Shown here one piece after another: positions 8,844-17,170 of a DNA stretch of 34,802 nt. The stretch comes from JBFGCT01 sp041581055 (lineage in GTDB: Bacteria > Actinomycetota > Acidimicrobiia > Acidimicrobiales > Ilumatobacteraceae), in the NCBI GenBank assembly GCA_041581055.1, contig JBFGCT010000019.1, positions 1 through 34,802 on the forward strand, given 5' to 3'. Position numbers and translations under genes: made by a program. Every line of letters starts with the position of its first letter. The stretch's first letter is position 1. A model generated the notes under the pieces. It was not told where the DNA came from. It saw only the letters and a program-made list of their open reading frames with translations, and made no database searches.

Positions 8844-9718
8844 TCCACGACGACGCCGTCGAGTGGCTGGTCGACGAGCCGATGCTCCACGAGCCGGTGA
8901 TGGTCGTGATGCTGACCGGCTGGATCGACGCGGCCGGCGCCGCGGCCGGCGCCCTCGACGCGCTCGCCGACGAGTGCGGGGCGAGCCCCGTCGTCCGCTT
9001 CGACGACGACGTGTTCATCGACTACCGGGCGCGCCGCCCGACGATGGAGCTGCGCGACGGCGTCAACACCAACCTGCGATGGGCGACGATCGAGATGCGC
9101 GCCGGCACCGCCCCCTCGGGGCGCGACGTCCTGCTCCTCTCGGGGCCGGAACCCGATGCGGCGTGGCGGCGGTTCGGCCGCGCCGTCACCGAGATCGCCC
9201 AGCACCTGGGCGTCACCCAGATGATCGGGTTCGGCGCCTACCCGTTCGCCGCCCCCCACACCCGCCCGTCGAGACTGTCGGCGTCGTCGCCCTCGCCCGA
9301 CCTCCTGGCCGAGGTTCCCTTCGCCCGCAGCTCGATCGACGTCCCCGCCGGCGTCGCGGCGACGCTCGAACACGCGATGCACGCGGCAAAGATCCCCGCG
9401 CTCGGCATCTGGGCGCAGGTCCCTCATTACGTGTCGGCGATGTCGTACCCCGCCGCCTCGGTCGCCTTGCTCGACGGGCTGGAGCTGGCGACCGGCATCG
9501 CCGTCGAGGCGAAGGAGTTGCGCCGCGAGATGGCCGTGCAGCGGGAGCGGATCAACCAGATGGTGGCGGCCAACGAAGAGCACGCGGCGATGCTGCGCAA
9601 GCTGGAGGAGCTGCACGACGAGGCGGTCGACGAGGCGTCGATCTCCGCCGAATTGGAGCTGCGCTCGGGCGACGAGCTGGCGGCGGAGATCCAGCGGTTC
9701 CTGCGCGATCAGGAGTAG
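8840..9718 (+). CDS. PAC2-family protein (proteasome assembly chaperone-like)
   Basis: The 292-residue protein has the PAC2 fold signature near its start: LVDEPMLHEPVMVVMLTGWIDA, followed by an Ala-rich helix. The glycine-rich core strand (VTQMIGFGAYPFAAPHT) and AALEHAM-type segments follow. The C-terminus (about 225-290) is strongly helical and charged and resembles a coiled coil (EAKELRREMAVQRERINQMV). PAC2 proteins in eukaryotes chaperone proteasome assembly. Actinobacteria carry homologues whose role is not settled, and no proteasome genes are in view here. Translation is probably coupled to the small ORF by a 4-nt overlap. The gene is convergent with dcm. Confidence 0.85.
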   Translation: MIHDDAVEWLVDEPMLHEPVMVVMLTGWIDAAGAAAGALDALADECGASPVVRFDDDVFIDYRARRPTMELRDGVNTNLRWATIEMRAGTAPSGRDVLLLSGPEPDAAWRRFGRAVTEIAQHLGVTQMIGFGAYPFAAPHTRPSRLSASSPSPDLLAEVPFARSSIDVPAGVAATLEHAMHAAKIPALGIWAQVPHYVSAMSYPAASVALLDGLELATGIAVEAKELRREMAVQRERINQMVAANEEHAAMLRKLEELHDEAVDEASISAELELRSGDELAAEIQRFLRDQE

Positions 9719-9748
9719 CGGGTCGCCCGAACGTTCACGGTCGCGGCA

Positions 9749-10891
9749 CTACGAGTGCCGCCGCTCGCCCTCGCTCAGCTCGAAACGGCCGGCCAGCGCC
9801 GGCAGGAAGTAGTGCTCGGCGAGCCAACGCACGACCGGAACGCAGACCGCGTCGCCGAAGCCGTGGAGGACCTGTAGCGGGCGGAGGCCGTCGATCCGAT
9901 ACTCCGGCGCCCCCATCAGCGTCGCGTACTCGTTCCCCGTCATCCAGCGGAGGCGGACCGTCCCGCGGCCGGCGCGCACGACCGCCTGGCGGGACGAACC
10001 GCCGCGCGCCGTTCGGAGGCACCCCGCGATGTCGTCGGCTCGAATCTCCCAGGTCGCCACGCCCCGGCGCGTGCGGCGATAGGCGGTTCGAGAGCGGTAG
10101 GCGGAGTGGTTGCGGAGGGCTTCCAGCCGATCGGCCTGCAGGTCGGACAGCGAGGCGATGAACGCCTGCGTACGACGCTCATCCCACCATTCGGGCGAGC
10201 AGGACGGCACGCGCTCGGCGACGGCGGAGAAGCCGGTTGCCAGCAGCGGGGGCGGCGGGGCGAGCGGTGCTCGGTGCGTTCGAAGCGTGCGGTCGGCAGA
10301 GATGAAGTCCAGCCAGTCCGGCCGCAGGATGCTCGCCGCCGACGACGAGTCCTCCCGGGGCGGCGTCGACGATCCGACGAGGAACAGCCGAGGCCGGCTC
10401 TGGGCGACGAACCGGCGGCCGTCGAGCGCGAGCAGGTCGACGGAGTATTCGAGCTCGTTGAGCGCGCCGACCGCCGTGCGCAGATCCTGGCCGTCGCGGC
10501 TGGTGGCGAATCCGACGACGTTCTCGGCGGCGACGAGCGGAGGTCGGCGCGGGCCCATCTCGCGCAGGATCCGAATCCACTCGAAGAACGTTCCCGACTC
10601 GCTGCCGGCGAGCCCGCGGCGGTCGCCGGCGACCGAAAGGTCGGTGCACGGGAAGGACGCCCAGGCGAGGGAGATCCCCTCCGGCAGGTCGGCGCCCACG
10701 ACGCGGCCGATGTCGCCGAGCACGTACCGGTGGCGATCGTCGTCCTCGCCGAATTCGTTGACGAACATCTCCCGCTTGGCGGGTTCGATGTCGTTGGACC
10801 ACACGACCTCGAACGGCTCGGAGCGAAGGGCGAAGCGGACGAGCCCGACCCCGGCGAAGAACTCCGCGACCCGATACGGACGGGGCACCAT
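9749..10891 (-). CDS. dcm: DNA (cytosine-5) methyltransferase
   Basis: The 380-residue enzyme methylates C5 of cytosine in a defined site using S-adenosylmethionine. Conserved motifs occur in order: motif I FFAGVGLVRFAL (11-22), motif IV FPCTDLS with catalytic Cys82, motif VI ENVVGF (123-128), motif VIII QSRPRLF (164-170), a variable target-recognition region (about 180-290), and C-terminal motifs IX and X (RWMTGNEYATLMG, then HGFGDAVCVPVVRWLAEHY). The ATG is 9 nt after the vsr stop, so the two form an operon. The recognition site cannot be deduced. No restriction endonuclease gene accompanies it. Confidence 0.94.
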   Translation of the reverse strand: MVPRPYRVAEFFAGVGLVRFALRSEPFEVVWSNDIEPAKREMFVNEFGEDDDRHRYVLGDIGRVVGADLPEGISLAWASFPCTDLSVAGDRRGLAGSESGTFFEWIRILREMGPRRPPLVAAENVVGFATSRDGQDLRTAVGALNELEYSVDLLALDGRRFVAQSRPRLFLVGSSTPPREDSSSAASILRPDWLDFISADRTLRTHRAPLAPPPPLLATGFSAVAERVPSCSPEWWDERRTQAFIASLSDLQADRLEALRNHSAYRSRTAYRRTRRGVATWEIRADDIAGCLRTARGGSSRQAVVRAGRGTVRLRWMTGNEYATLMGAPEYRIDGLRPLQVLHGFGDAVCVPVVRWLAEHYFLPALAGRFELSEGERRHS

Positions 10892-10900
10892 GGCGACAAG

Positions 10901-11356
10901 TTACATCGCTGTAGCCCCATCGTCCGCGTGGCCGCCTCGCCGGTCGAGGACGACCCGCTCGATCCGATCGGCGACCTCGGCGGCGTCCTCGTGCTCCCAG
11001 GCGCGGATCACCGACCAGCCCGCCGCCTCGAGGACCTCGGTCGTCGCTCGGTCACGGTCGGAGTTGCCACCGATCTTGGCCGCCCAGTAGGCGCGGTTGG
11101 TCGACGGGATCCGGCAGTGCGCCGGGCAGCCGTGCCAGAAGCACCCGTCGATGAAGACCGCGATCTTCTGCCGGGTGAAGACGACGTCCGCCGTACGACG
11201 GAGGCTCGGTAGGGGCCGGTGCGCCACCCGGTACCGGAGCCCCCTCGAGTGGAGCGCACGCCGGACGCGCAGCTCGGGCCCGGTGTCTCGGCTGCGGTTC
11301 GATGTCATCGACCGCCTGACCGCCGCTGAGCTGGCCCACGATTCGGACGGCTGCAT
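10901..11356 (-). CDS. vsr: Very short patch repair endonuclease (Vsr)
   Basis: Vsr nicks DNA 5' of the T in T:G mismatches created by deamination of 5-methylcytosine, which starts repair. The 151-residue protein shows the family pattern: ESWASSAAVRRSM, then NRSRDTGPELRVRRALHSRGLRYR, the catalytic region ADVVFTRQKIAVFIDG (D57 probable metal-binding aspartate), and the zinc/active segment DGCFWHGCPAHC (70-81). It precedes the cytosine methyltransferase that it presumably serves. The ATG is 9 nt after GATACT, a weak -10 candidate, and no Shine-Dalgarno site is present. Confidence 0.95.
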   Translation of the reverse strand: MQPSESWASSAAVRRSMTSNRSRDTGPELRVRRALHSRGLRYRVAHRPLPSLRRTADVVFTRQKIAVFIDGCFWHGCPAHCRIPSTNRAYWAAKIGGNSDRDRATTEVLEAAGWSVIRAWEHEDAAEVADRIERVVLDRRGGHADDGATAM

Positions 11357-11365
11357 GCGGGTTCC

Positions 11366-11371
11366 AGTATC
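11366..11371 (-). promoter_or_regulatory. Weak -10 candidate for vsr-dcm
   Basis: GATACT read on the minus strand, 9 nt before the vsr ATG. It has the conserved A at position 2 and T at position 6 but lacks the leading T. Confidence 0.3.
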
Positions 11372-11408
11372 GCGGGCATTTCGGACACGCCGCGCGCGCA
11401 GGACGGAG

Positions 11409-11426
11409 CGAGCCCGGGCGCTCGCC
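11409..11426. terminator. Hairpin downstream of modC
   Basis: GCGAGC-CCGGGC-GCTCGC is a 6-bp perfect stem with a 6-nt loop. It lies about 35 nt past the modC stop and before vsr on the same strand. No U tract follows. It is a candidate terminator of the modABC transcript. Confidence 0.35.
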
Positions 11427-11459
11427 GGCTGTCATGGACGTGCCCCGGACGCGTCGCGG

Positions 11460-12521
11460 TCACGCGGGGGTGATGTTGACCTCGGTCGCCTTGACCGCGG
11501 CCCAGATCGGTGAGCCTGGCGCGAGCCCGAGATCCTCCGTCGCCGCCGGCGTGATCTCGACCGTCAACGGGAGCGGCTCGCCGAGTTCGATCCTCGTCGT
11601 CTCCCCCATCGGCTCGACCGCGGCCACGGTCGTCGGCCACGCGTTACGGGCGCTGCCGTCGGGCTCGTCGCGGTGCAGCGAGATCGCCCGCGGGGCGACC
11701 GTGATCAGCACGGGGCCGGCGGTGTGGGCGTCGGCGGTGCGCAGCGTGCGGGCGAGACCGTCGAGCAGCAGTTCGCCACGGTCGTTGACCCCGGTCAGGA
11801 AGTTCGTCCCGGCCAACGCGGCGACGTACGGCGTCGCCGGATGCCGGCGGATGTCGTCGGCCGCGCCGCGTTGGGTGATGCGGCCATCCTCGATGACGTG
11901 GATCTCGTCGGCGAGCAGGAACGCCTCACCGGGGTCGTGGGTGATCACGAGGCGCGGGACCGGATGACCGCGCAACTGGGCGATCAGCTCGCGGCGCAGC
12001 CTGGGACGGGCCTCGACGTCGAGCGCCGACAGCGGCTCGTCGAGCACGACCAGGTCGGGATCGAACGCCAGCGCGCGGGCGATCGACACGCGCTGCGCCT
12101 GGCCACCGGACAACCCGCCAGGGCGCCGGTGCTCGAGGCCCTGGAGCTGGAACGCCTCGATCCACCGGGCCGCGCCCGCCCGCGCCACCCGCCGCCGGTC
12201 GCCGGCGACCCGCCGGCCGAAGCTGATGTTGTCGAGCACGTCCAGATGCTCGAACAGGCGGTGATCCTGGAAGACGACGCCGAGCCGCCGCTGCTCGGCC
12301 GGGACGAAGCGGCCCTTGTCGGGATCGTCGAGCACGCGGTCGTCGAGCACGATGCGCCCGCCGTCGAGCGCCACCAGACCGGCGAGGCAGTCGACCGCCG
12401 TCGACTTCCCGGCGCCGTTCGGCCCGAGCAACGCCGCGGTCCGCCCCGGCTCGATCCGCAGCGCGATGTCGAGGTCGAAGCAGCCGCGCGATGCGACGAG
12501 ATGGGCGTCGAGACCGGTCAC
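11460..12521 (-). CDS. modC: Molybdate ABC transporter ATPase
   Basis: ATP-hydrolysing subunit of the molybdate (or tungstate) importer. It has 353 residues: Walker A GPNGAGKST (33-41), Q-loop VVFQDHRLFEHL, signature LSGGQAQRVSIARAL, Walker B DLVVLDEPLSALD and H-loop LVITHDPGEAF. A C-terminal MOP/TOBE-type domain of about 65 residues follows (ISLHRDEPDGSARN, then GETTRIELGEPLPLTVEI), which in ModC proteins binds oxyanion. The GTG at 12521 overlaps the modB stop as GTGA; a GTG at 12533 is possible. It is the last gene of modABC. Confidence 0.93.
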   Translation of the reverse strand: MTGLDAHLVASRGCFDLDIALRIEPGRTAALLGPNGAGKSTAVDCLAGLVALDGGRIVLDDRVLDDPDKGRFVPAEQRRLGVVFQDHRLFEHLDVLDNISFGRRVAGDRRRVARAGAARWIEAFQLQGLEHRRPGGLSGGQAQRVSIARALAFDPDLVVLDEPLSALDVEARPRLRRELIAQLRGHPVPRLVITHDPGEAFLLADEIHVIEDGRITQRGAADDIRRHPATPYVAALAGTNFLTGVNDRGELLLDGLARTLRTADAHTAGPVLITVAPRAISLHRDEPDGSARNAWPTTVAAVEPMGETTRIELGEPLPLTVEITPAATEDLGLAPGSPIWAAVKATEVNITPA

Positions 12522-13327
12522 GCCCGTGACCACCAGCGGTCGCGGAGGACGACGAGCACGCCGAGGGAGATCGCGACGAGGACCAGGCTGATCGCGATCG
12601 CCGTGTCGCGATCCTGTTCGAGGGCGACGAACACGGCCAGCGGCAGCGTCTGCGTCCGACCCTGGAGGTTGCCGGCGAACGTGACCGTCGCCCCGAACTC
12701 GCCCAGCGCCCGAGCCCAGGCGAGCAGCACGCCGGCCCGCAGCGACGGCGCGATCATCGGGAGGGTGACGAGGCGGAACACGGTGAGACGGGAGGCGCCG
12801 AGCGTCGTCGCCGCCGCCTCGTGACGCCCGTCGAGGTTGTTCAGCGCCCCTTCGACGGTGATGACGAGGAACGGCATGGCGACGAACGTGTTCGCCACGA
12901 TCACGCCCCAGATCGAGAACGGGAGGAGGAACCCGGTCGCGTCGTGCAGCGGCTCGCCGATCGTCCCCCGCCGTCCGAGCGCGAACAGCAGGGCGGCGCC
13001 CCCGACCACCGGCGGGAGCACCATCGGCAACGTCACGATCGCTCTGACCAGAGATTTCCCGCGGAACTCGACCCGGCTCAACACCCACGCCAGCGGCACG
13101 CCGAACAGCAGCGACAACGTTGCGGCGGCGAGCGACGAGAGCAGCGAGATGCGCAGCGCGTCGAGGACGACGTCGCCCGACACCAGGTCGACGAGGTCGC
13201 TCCACGGCGCCCGCGCCAGCAACCCGACGAGCGGGATGGCGAAGAAGGCGGCGGCGAGCGCGCCGAGCAGCACGAAGACCGGTGGCGGCCGCTGCGGTAG
13301 GCGGCGGGAGCGGGCCGGCGTGCTCAT
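12518..13327 (-). CDS. modB: Molybdate ABC transporter permease
   Basis: Inner-membrane channel subunit of the molybdate importer. The 269-residue protein has about six hydrophobic segments. The EAA-type loop that contacts the ATPase is visible (EAAATTLGASRLTVFRLVTL, then LPMIAPSLRAGVLLAW). MVLPPVVGGAALLFALGRRG and ARALGEFGATVTFAGN are typical of ModB/CysT. The ATG at 13327 overlaps the modA stop by 4 nt (ATGA) and its own stop overlaps modC, so the operon is tightly coupled. Confidence 0.93.
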   Translation of the reverse strand: MSTPARSRRLPQRPPPVFVLLGALAAAFFAIPLVGLLARAPWSDLVDLVSGDVVLDALRISLLSSLAAATLSLLFGVPLAWVLSRVEFRGKSLVRAIVTLPMVLPPVVGGAALLFALGRRGTIGEPLHDATGFLLPFSIWGVIVANTFVAMPFLVITVEGALNNLDGRHEAAATTLGASRLTVFRLVTLPMIAPSLRAGVLLAWARALGEFGATVTFAGNLQGRTQTLPLAVFVALEQDRDTAIAISLVLVAISLGVLVVLRDRWWSRA

Positions 13328-14049
13328 GAGGGCACCCCGAATCCGTGGGCGGTCAGGATCCGGCGCCCGTCGGGCGAGAGCACGAAGGCGACGAAGGCGT
13401 CCGCGTCGGGGCCCGCGTCCGCGAGCGTGGCGATCGGGTACGGGGCGACGATGTTGGTCTGCTTCTCGATCCGCCAGCTGGCGAGTCCTTCGACCGCGAC
13501 GACGTCGGTCGCGTAGACCAGGCCGGCGTCCAGCTCGCCGTCGGCGATCTTCGCGGCCAGCGCCCGCACGTTGGGCTCGTCCGTGTCGACCGACGCGACC
13601 ACGCCGGCGCGATCGAGCACGTCGCGGGCGAGGTCGCCGCACGGAACGCCGACGGCGCAGAGACCGACCCGCAGCTCCGGGCGGGCGAGGTCGGCGAGCT
13701 CGGTGACGCCGCCCGGGTTGTCGGCCGGTGTAGCGATCGTCAGCTGGTTGAGCGCGAACACGACCGGTGCGCCGTCGATCTCGCCGGCGTCGACCAGCGC
13801 TGTCATCGCCGGCTCGTTGGCCGCGGCGAACACGTCGGCCGGGGCGCCCTCCAGGATCTGCACGCGCAGTGCCGAGCTCCCCGCAAGGTTGAGCTCGACG
13901 TCGATGTCGGGATGCTCGGCCTCGAACGCCGAGGCGATCTCGACGAAGGCGTCGGTGAGCGACGCCGCGGCGAACACCCGGACCGATCGGTCGCCGTCAC
14001 CGCCGCAGGCTGCGAGCGCGAGGCCCAGGAACGCGACGGCGCGACGCAT
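13324..14049 (-). CDS. modA: Molybdate-binding lipoprotein
   Basis: Extracytoplasmic receptor for molybdate. The 241-residue protein begins with a short lipoprotein signal, MRRAVAFLGLALAACGG, whose lipobox LAAC puts the lipidated cysteine at residue 15. The ModA pattern follows: VFAAASLTDAFVEIASAFEA (Ser contact for oxyanion), LNLAGSSALRVQILEGAPAD, FAAANEPAM and GLVYATDVVAVEGL. The chosen ATG at 14049 gives a proper signal peptide. TAGTGT lies 10 nt upstream, so the transcript is nearly leaderless. Tungstate specificity cannot be excluded. Confidence 0.93.
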   Translation of the reverse strand: MRRAVAFLGLALAACGGDGDRSVRVFAAASLTDAFVEIASAFEAEHPDIDVELNLAGSSALRVQILEGAPADVFAAANEPAMTALVDAGEIDGAPVVFALNQLTIATPADNPGGVTELADLARPELRVGLCAVGVPCGDLARDVLDRAGVVASVDTDEPNVRALAAKIADGELDAGLVYATDVVAVEGLASWRIEKQTNIVAPYPIATLADAGPDADAFVAFVLSPDGRRILTAHGFGVPS

Positions 14050-14080
14050 GGTGCCATCGACACTAGGCACCCGTCGTCGA

Positions 14081-16147
14081 TCAGTCGGCGAGGGTGGCGA
14101 GTTGGTCGCCCTTGATCTCGACCGGCTGGCTGAGCTGCTCGACGGTCAGGTGGCACTTGATCGAGTGCCGGGGTCCGATCTCGACCATCTCCGGCTCGGT
14201 GACCTCGCACAACCCCTCGATCGCCCGGTGGCAGCGGGTGTGGAACACGCATCCCGACGGCGGGTTGGCCGGCGACGGGATCTCGCCGGTGAGCGGAATC
14301 CGTGCCTCGGCCTCGCCGTCGACCGACGGCACCGCAGACAGCAGGGCTTCGGTGTACGGGTGGTGGATCCCCTCGAAGATGTCGTCGGTGTCGGCGAGCT
14401 CCATGATCCGCCCGAGGTACATCACCGCGATGCGGTCGGCGAGGTAGCGCACGACGCCGATGTCGTGGGTGATGAACAGATAGCTCGTGCGCTCGTCGTT
14501 CTGCAGGTGGGCGAGCAGGTTGAGGATCGCCGCCTGCACCGACACGTCGAGCGCCGAGGTCGGCTCGTCGCACACGACGATGCGCGGGTCGCCGGCGAAG
14601 GCGCGGGCGATCGCGACGCGCTGCTTGAGACCGCCGGAGAGCTGCCTTGGCCGCATGTCGAGGTGGCGCGGCGACAGCCGCATCGCCTTGGCGAGCTCCT
14701 CGACCCGCGCGTCGGCCTCCTTGCCCTTGACCTCGGTCAGCTTGGTGACCGAGCGCTTCAGAATTCGGCGCACGGTCCACATCCGATTGAGGGCCGAGTC
14801 GGGGTTCTGGAAGACCATCTGCATCGCCCGGATCGACTCGACGCGCCGATCGGTCGCGCTGCTCTTGACCTCCCGGCCGTCGAGCGTGATCTCGCCTCCC
14901 TCATCGGCGGGGTGGATGCCGAGCAAGGTCTTGGCCAGCGTGGACTTGCCGGAGCCCGACTCGCCGACCAAGCCGAGCGTCTCCCCCTCGGCGAAACCGA
15001 GATCGACGCTGACGAGCGCCGGCACGTCGGACCCGCGTTGACGGAACGTCTTGGACACACCGGCGAGTTGGAGCACCGTCTCGCTGCCGACCGTGAAGTC
15101 GGTGGTGGCGGGCTCCGGCTCCTTGATCTCGCCGACCCGCTCGAGGTGATGGCAGCGGGTCCAGTGCGTGTCGTTGATCGGGACGACCGGCGGCACCTCG
15201 TTGCGGCAGAGGTCGTCGGCCAGCGGGCACCGGTCGACGTAGACACACGTCGGCAGTGGCGTGCCGATCTGGGGCAGGTTGCCGGGAATGGTGAACAGCT
15301 CCCGGTCGGTCTTGCGCAGGCCGTGGCGCGGGATGGCGTTGAGCAGGCCCATCGTGTACGGATGCTTCGGCGCCTCGAAGACCTCCTGGGCGTTGCCCTC
15401 CTCGACGATCCGCCCGGCGTACATGACGCCGACGCGGTCGCACATCGTGCGGATCACCCCGAGGTTGTGGGCGATCAGCAGGATCGCCGCGTTCGTCTCC
15501 GCCCGCAGCCCGCGCACGAGGTCGAGGACCTCCGCTTCGACGGTCGCGTCGAGGCCGGTCGTCGGCTCGTCGAGGACGAGCAGCTTCGGGTCGCCGGCCA
15601 GCGCCATGGCGATGACCACCCGCTGGAGCATGCCGCCGGAGAGTTGGTGCGGGTACCGGTCGAGCACGCGGTCGGGGTCGGCGATCTTGACCCGCTCGAG
15701 GGCGGCCCGGGCGCTGGCCTTTGCCTGCTCCTTGGTCTCGCCGATGATGCGGAAGCACTCCTCGACCTGACGGCCGATGCGCAGCGCCGGGTTCATCGCC
15801 TGCACGGGGTCCTGGTACACCATCGACGCGTGACTCGAACGGAGCTTGCGCAGGTCGGCCATCGACATCTTCGTGACGTCCTTGCCGTCGGCGAGGATGT
15901 TGCCGCCCTGGATCACGGCGTTGTCCGGCAGGTAACGCAGCGCGGCGTACGCCGATGTCGACTTACCGCAGCCCGACTCCCCGACGAGCCCGAACGCTTC
16001 GCCAGGCCGGATCTGGAACGTGACGCCGCGCAGCACCTCGCGCGGCACGCCACGAACGACGTACGCGAGTTCGAGGTCGTTGATCGCGAGTGCGGCGGTT
16101 GCGGGATCGCCGCGGTCGGCTTCGGGGGAGGAATCGGTCGACGTCAT
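14081..16147 (-). CDS. Fused DppD-DppF-type peptide ABC transporter ATPase
   Basis: Two complete ATPase halves in one chain of 688 residues energise an oligopeptide-type importer. The first half (about 20-345) has Walker A GESGCGKST (56-64), signature LSGGMLQRVVIAMAL and Walker B LLVLDEPTTGLD, then an oligo_HPY tail with a cysteine cluster (CVYVDRCPLADDLC, then TRCHH). The second half (about 365-680) has GESGSGKST, LSGGLKQRVAIARAF, IVVCDEPTSALD and a similar cysteine tail (GCVFHTRCHRAIEGLC). Such cysteine clusters in DppD-type tails are reported to hold an iron-sulfur cluster; whether both do so here is inference. The ATG overlaps the stop of the upstream permease (ATGA). Confidence 0.93.
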   Translation of the reverse strand: MTSTDSSPEADRGDPATAALAINDLELAYVVRGVPREVLRGVTFQIRPGEAFGLVGESGCGKSTSAYAALRYLPDNAVIQGGNILADGKDVTKMSMADLRKLRSSHASMVYQDPVQAMNPALRIGRQVEECFRIIGETKEQAKASARAALERVKIADPDRVLDRYPHQLSGGMLQRVVIAMALAGDPKLLVLDEPTTGLDATVEAEVLDLVRGLRAETNAAILLIAHNLGVIRTMCDRVGVMYAGRIVEEGNAQEVFEAPKHPYTMGLLNAIPRHGLRKTDRELFTIPGNLPQIGTPLPTCVYVDRCPLADDLCRNEVPPVVPINDTHWTRCHHLERVGEIKEPEPATTDFTVGSETVLQLAGVSKTFRQRGSDVPALVSVDLGFAEGETLGLVGESGSGKSTLAKTLLGIHPADEGGEITLDGREVKSSATDRRVESIRAMQMVFQNPDSALNRMWTVRRILKRSVTKLTEVKGKEADARVEELAKAMRLSPRHLDMRPRQLSGGLKQRVAIARAFAGDPRIVVCDEPTSALDVSVQAAILNLLAHLQNDERTSYLFITHDIGVVRYLADRIAVMYLGRIMELADTDDIFEGIHHPYTEALLSAVPSVDGEAEARIPLTGEIPSPANPPSGCVFHTRCHRAIEGLCEVTEPEMVEIGPRHSIKCHLTVEQLSQPVEIKGDQLATLAD

Positions 16148-17169
16148 GCTTTGGCCACCTTGTCGAGGGAGTCGGCGATCAGGTTGATGCCGATCACCAG
16201 GCTGCCGATCGCGAGCGCCGGGAAGATCGACGGCCACCACTGGTCGGATTGGATGAGCCGGTAGTTCGTCGCGATGTCCTTGCCCCAGTCGGCCGCGGTC
16301 GCGTCGCCGGCGGTCAACCCGAAGAACGCGAGCGTGGCGATCGTGAAGATCGCATACCCGACGCGCACCGTGAACTCGACGATCAACACGGCGCTGACGT
16401 TCGGCAGAATCTCGCGCACCATGATGAACAGACCCCGCTCGCCGCGCAGCTTGGCGGAAGTGACGTAGTCGAGTTGTGCCTCGGCGATCACCACCGATCT
16501 GATCGTGCGGGTCACGACCGGCGTGAACAGGATGGCGATCGTCATGATGATGATCGGGTTCGTTGCACCGAACACCACGATCACCATCAGGGCGAGCAAG
16601 ATGACCGGGATCGAGAGGAACGCCTCGACGATCCGGCTGAGCACCTCGTCGACCCAGCCGCGGTAGTACCCCATCACCAAGCCGAGGATCGTGCCGCCGG
16701 CAACCGACAGCGCCGCCGCCAGGGGCGCGACCACCAGCACCGGCCGGGCGCCGTAGATGATCCGCGAGTAGACGTCGTTGCCGATCCCGTCGGTGCCGAA
16801 GTAGGCGTTGCCGCTCGGGCCCTGACGCGGGATCGTGGAGCCGTCGGCGAGGCGGACCACCTCGTTCTCGCCCCAGGGGGCGATGAGGTCGGGCAGCAAC
16901 CCGCAGAGGATCCACAGGAAGACGATGAAGAGTCCGATGAGGAAGCCGGGGCTACGCCAAAGCAACCGCCGCCGCTCGGAGCGCATCTTCTTGCGCTCGG
17001 CGACGACATCGATGTCGTCGTCGTCCTTCAGCGCGTGGAACGGGCTGACCTCATCGGCGATGATCGCCTCACCGGGCGCGCCGACGATGGAATCCTCTGC
17101 GGCGGCGGGGAACTGGTCGCGCGGCTCGTCGCCGGTGTACTTGCCGTCTGAGTAATGGCCGTCGGACAT
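16144..17169 (-). CDS. Peptide ABC transporter permease, DppC type
   Basis: Membrane subunit of the importer, 341 residues. An unusually long acidic, hydrophilic N-terminus of about 72 residues (with DDDDIDVV and a basic ERKKMRSERRR stretch) precedes the first helix at about 74-93. The DppC-type periplasmic segment GNAYFGTDGIGNDVYSRIIYG and the N-terminal TM fold follow, then the EAA loop (AEAQLDYVTSAKLRGERG) and about five more helices. It starts 1 nt after the preceding permease stop, with GGGGGAATGAG as ribosome-binding region. It overlaps the ATPase gene downstream. Confidence 0.93.
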   Translation of the reverse strand: MSDGHYSDGKYTGDEPRDQFPAAAEDSIVGAPGEAIIADEVSPFHALKDDDDIDVVAERKKMRSERRRLLWRSPGFLIGLFIVFLWILCGLLPDLIAPWGENEVVRLADGSTIPRQGPSGNAYFGTDGIGNDVYSRIIYGARPVLVVAPLAAALSVAGGTILGLVMGYYRGWVDEVLSRIVEAFLSIPVILLALMVIVVFGATNPIIIMTIAILFTPVVTRTIRSVVIAEAQLDYVTSAKLRGERGLFIMVREILPNVSAVLIVEFTVRVGYAIFTIATLAFFGLTAGDATAADWGKDIATNYRLIQSDQWWPSIFPALAIGSLVIGINLIADSLDKVAKA

Positions 17170-17170
17170 C

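Noticed and set aside
9749..11356. Complete restriction-modification or DISARM/BREX-type defence island
   Set aside because: Only vsr and a cytosine methyltransferase are present; flanking genes are PAC2 and modC.
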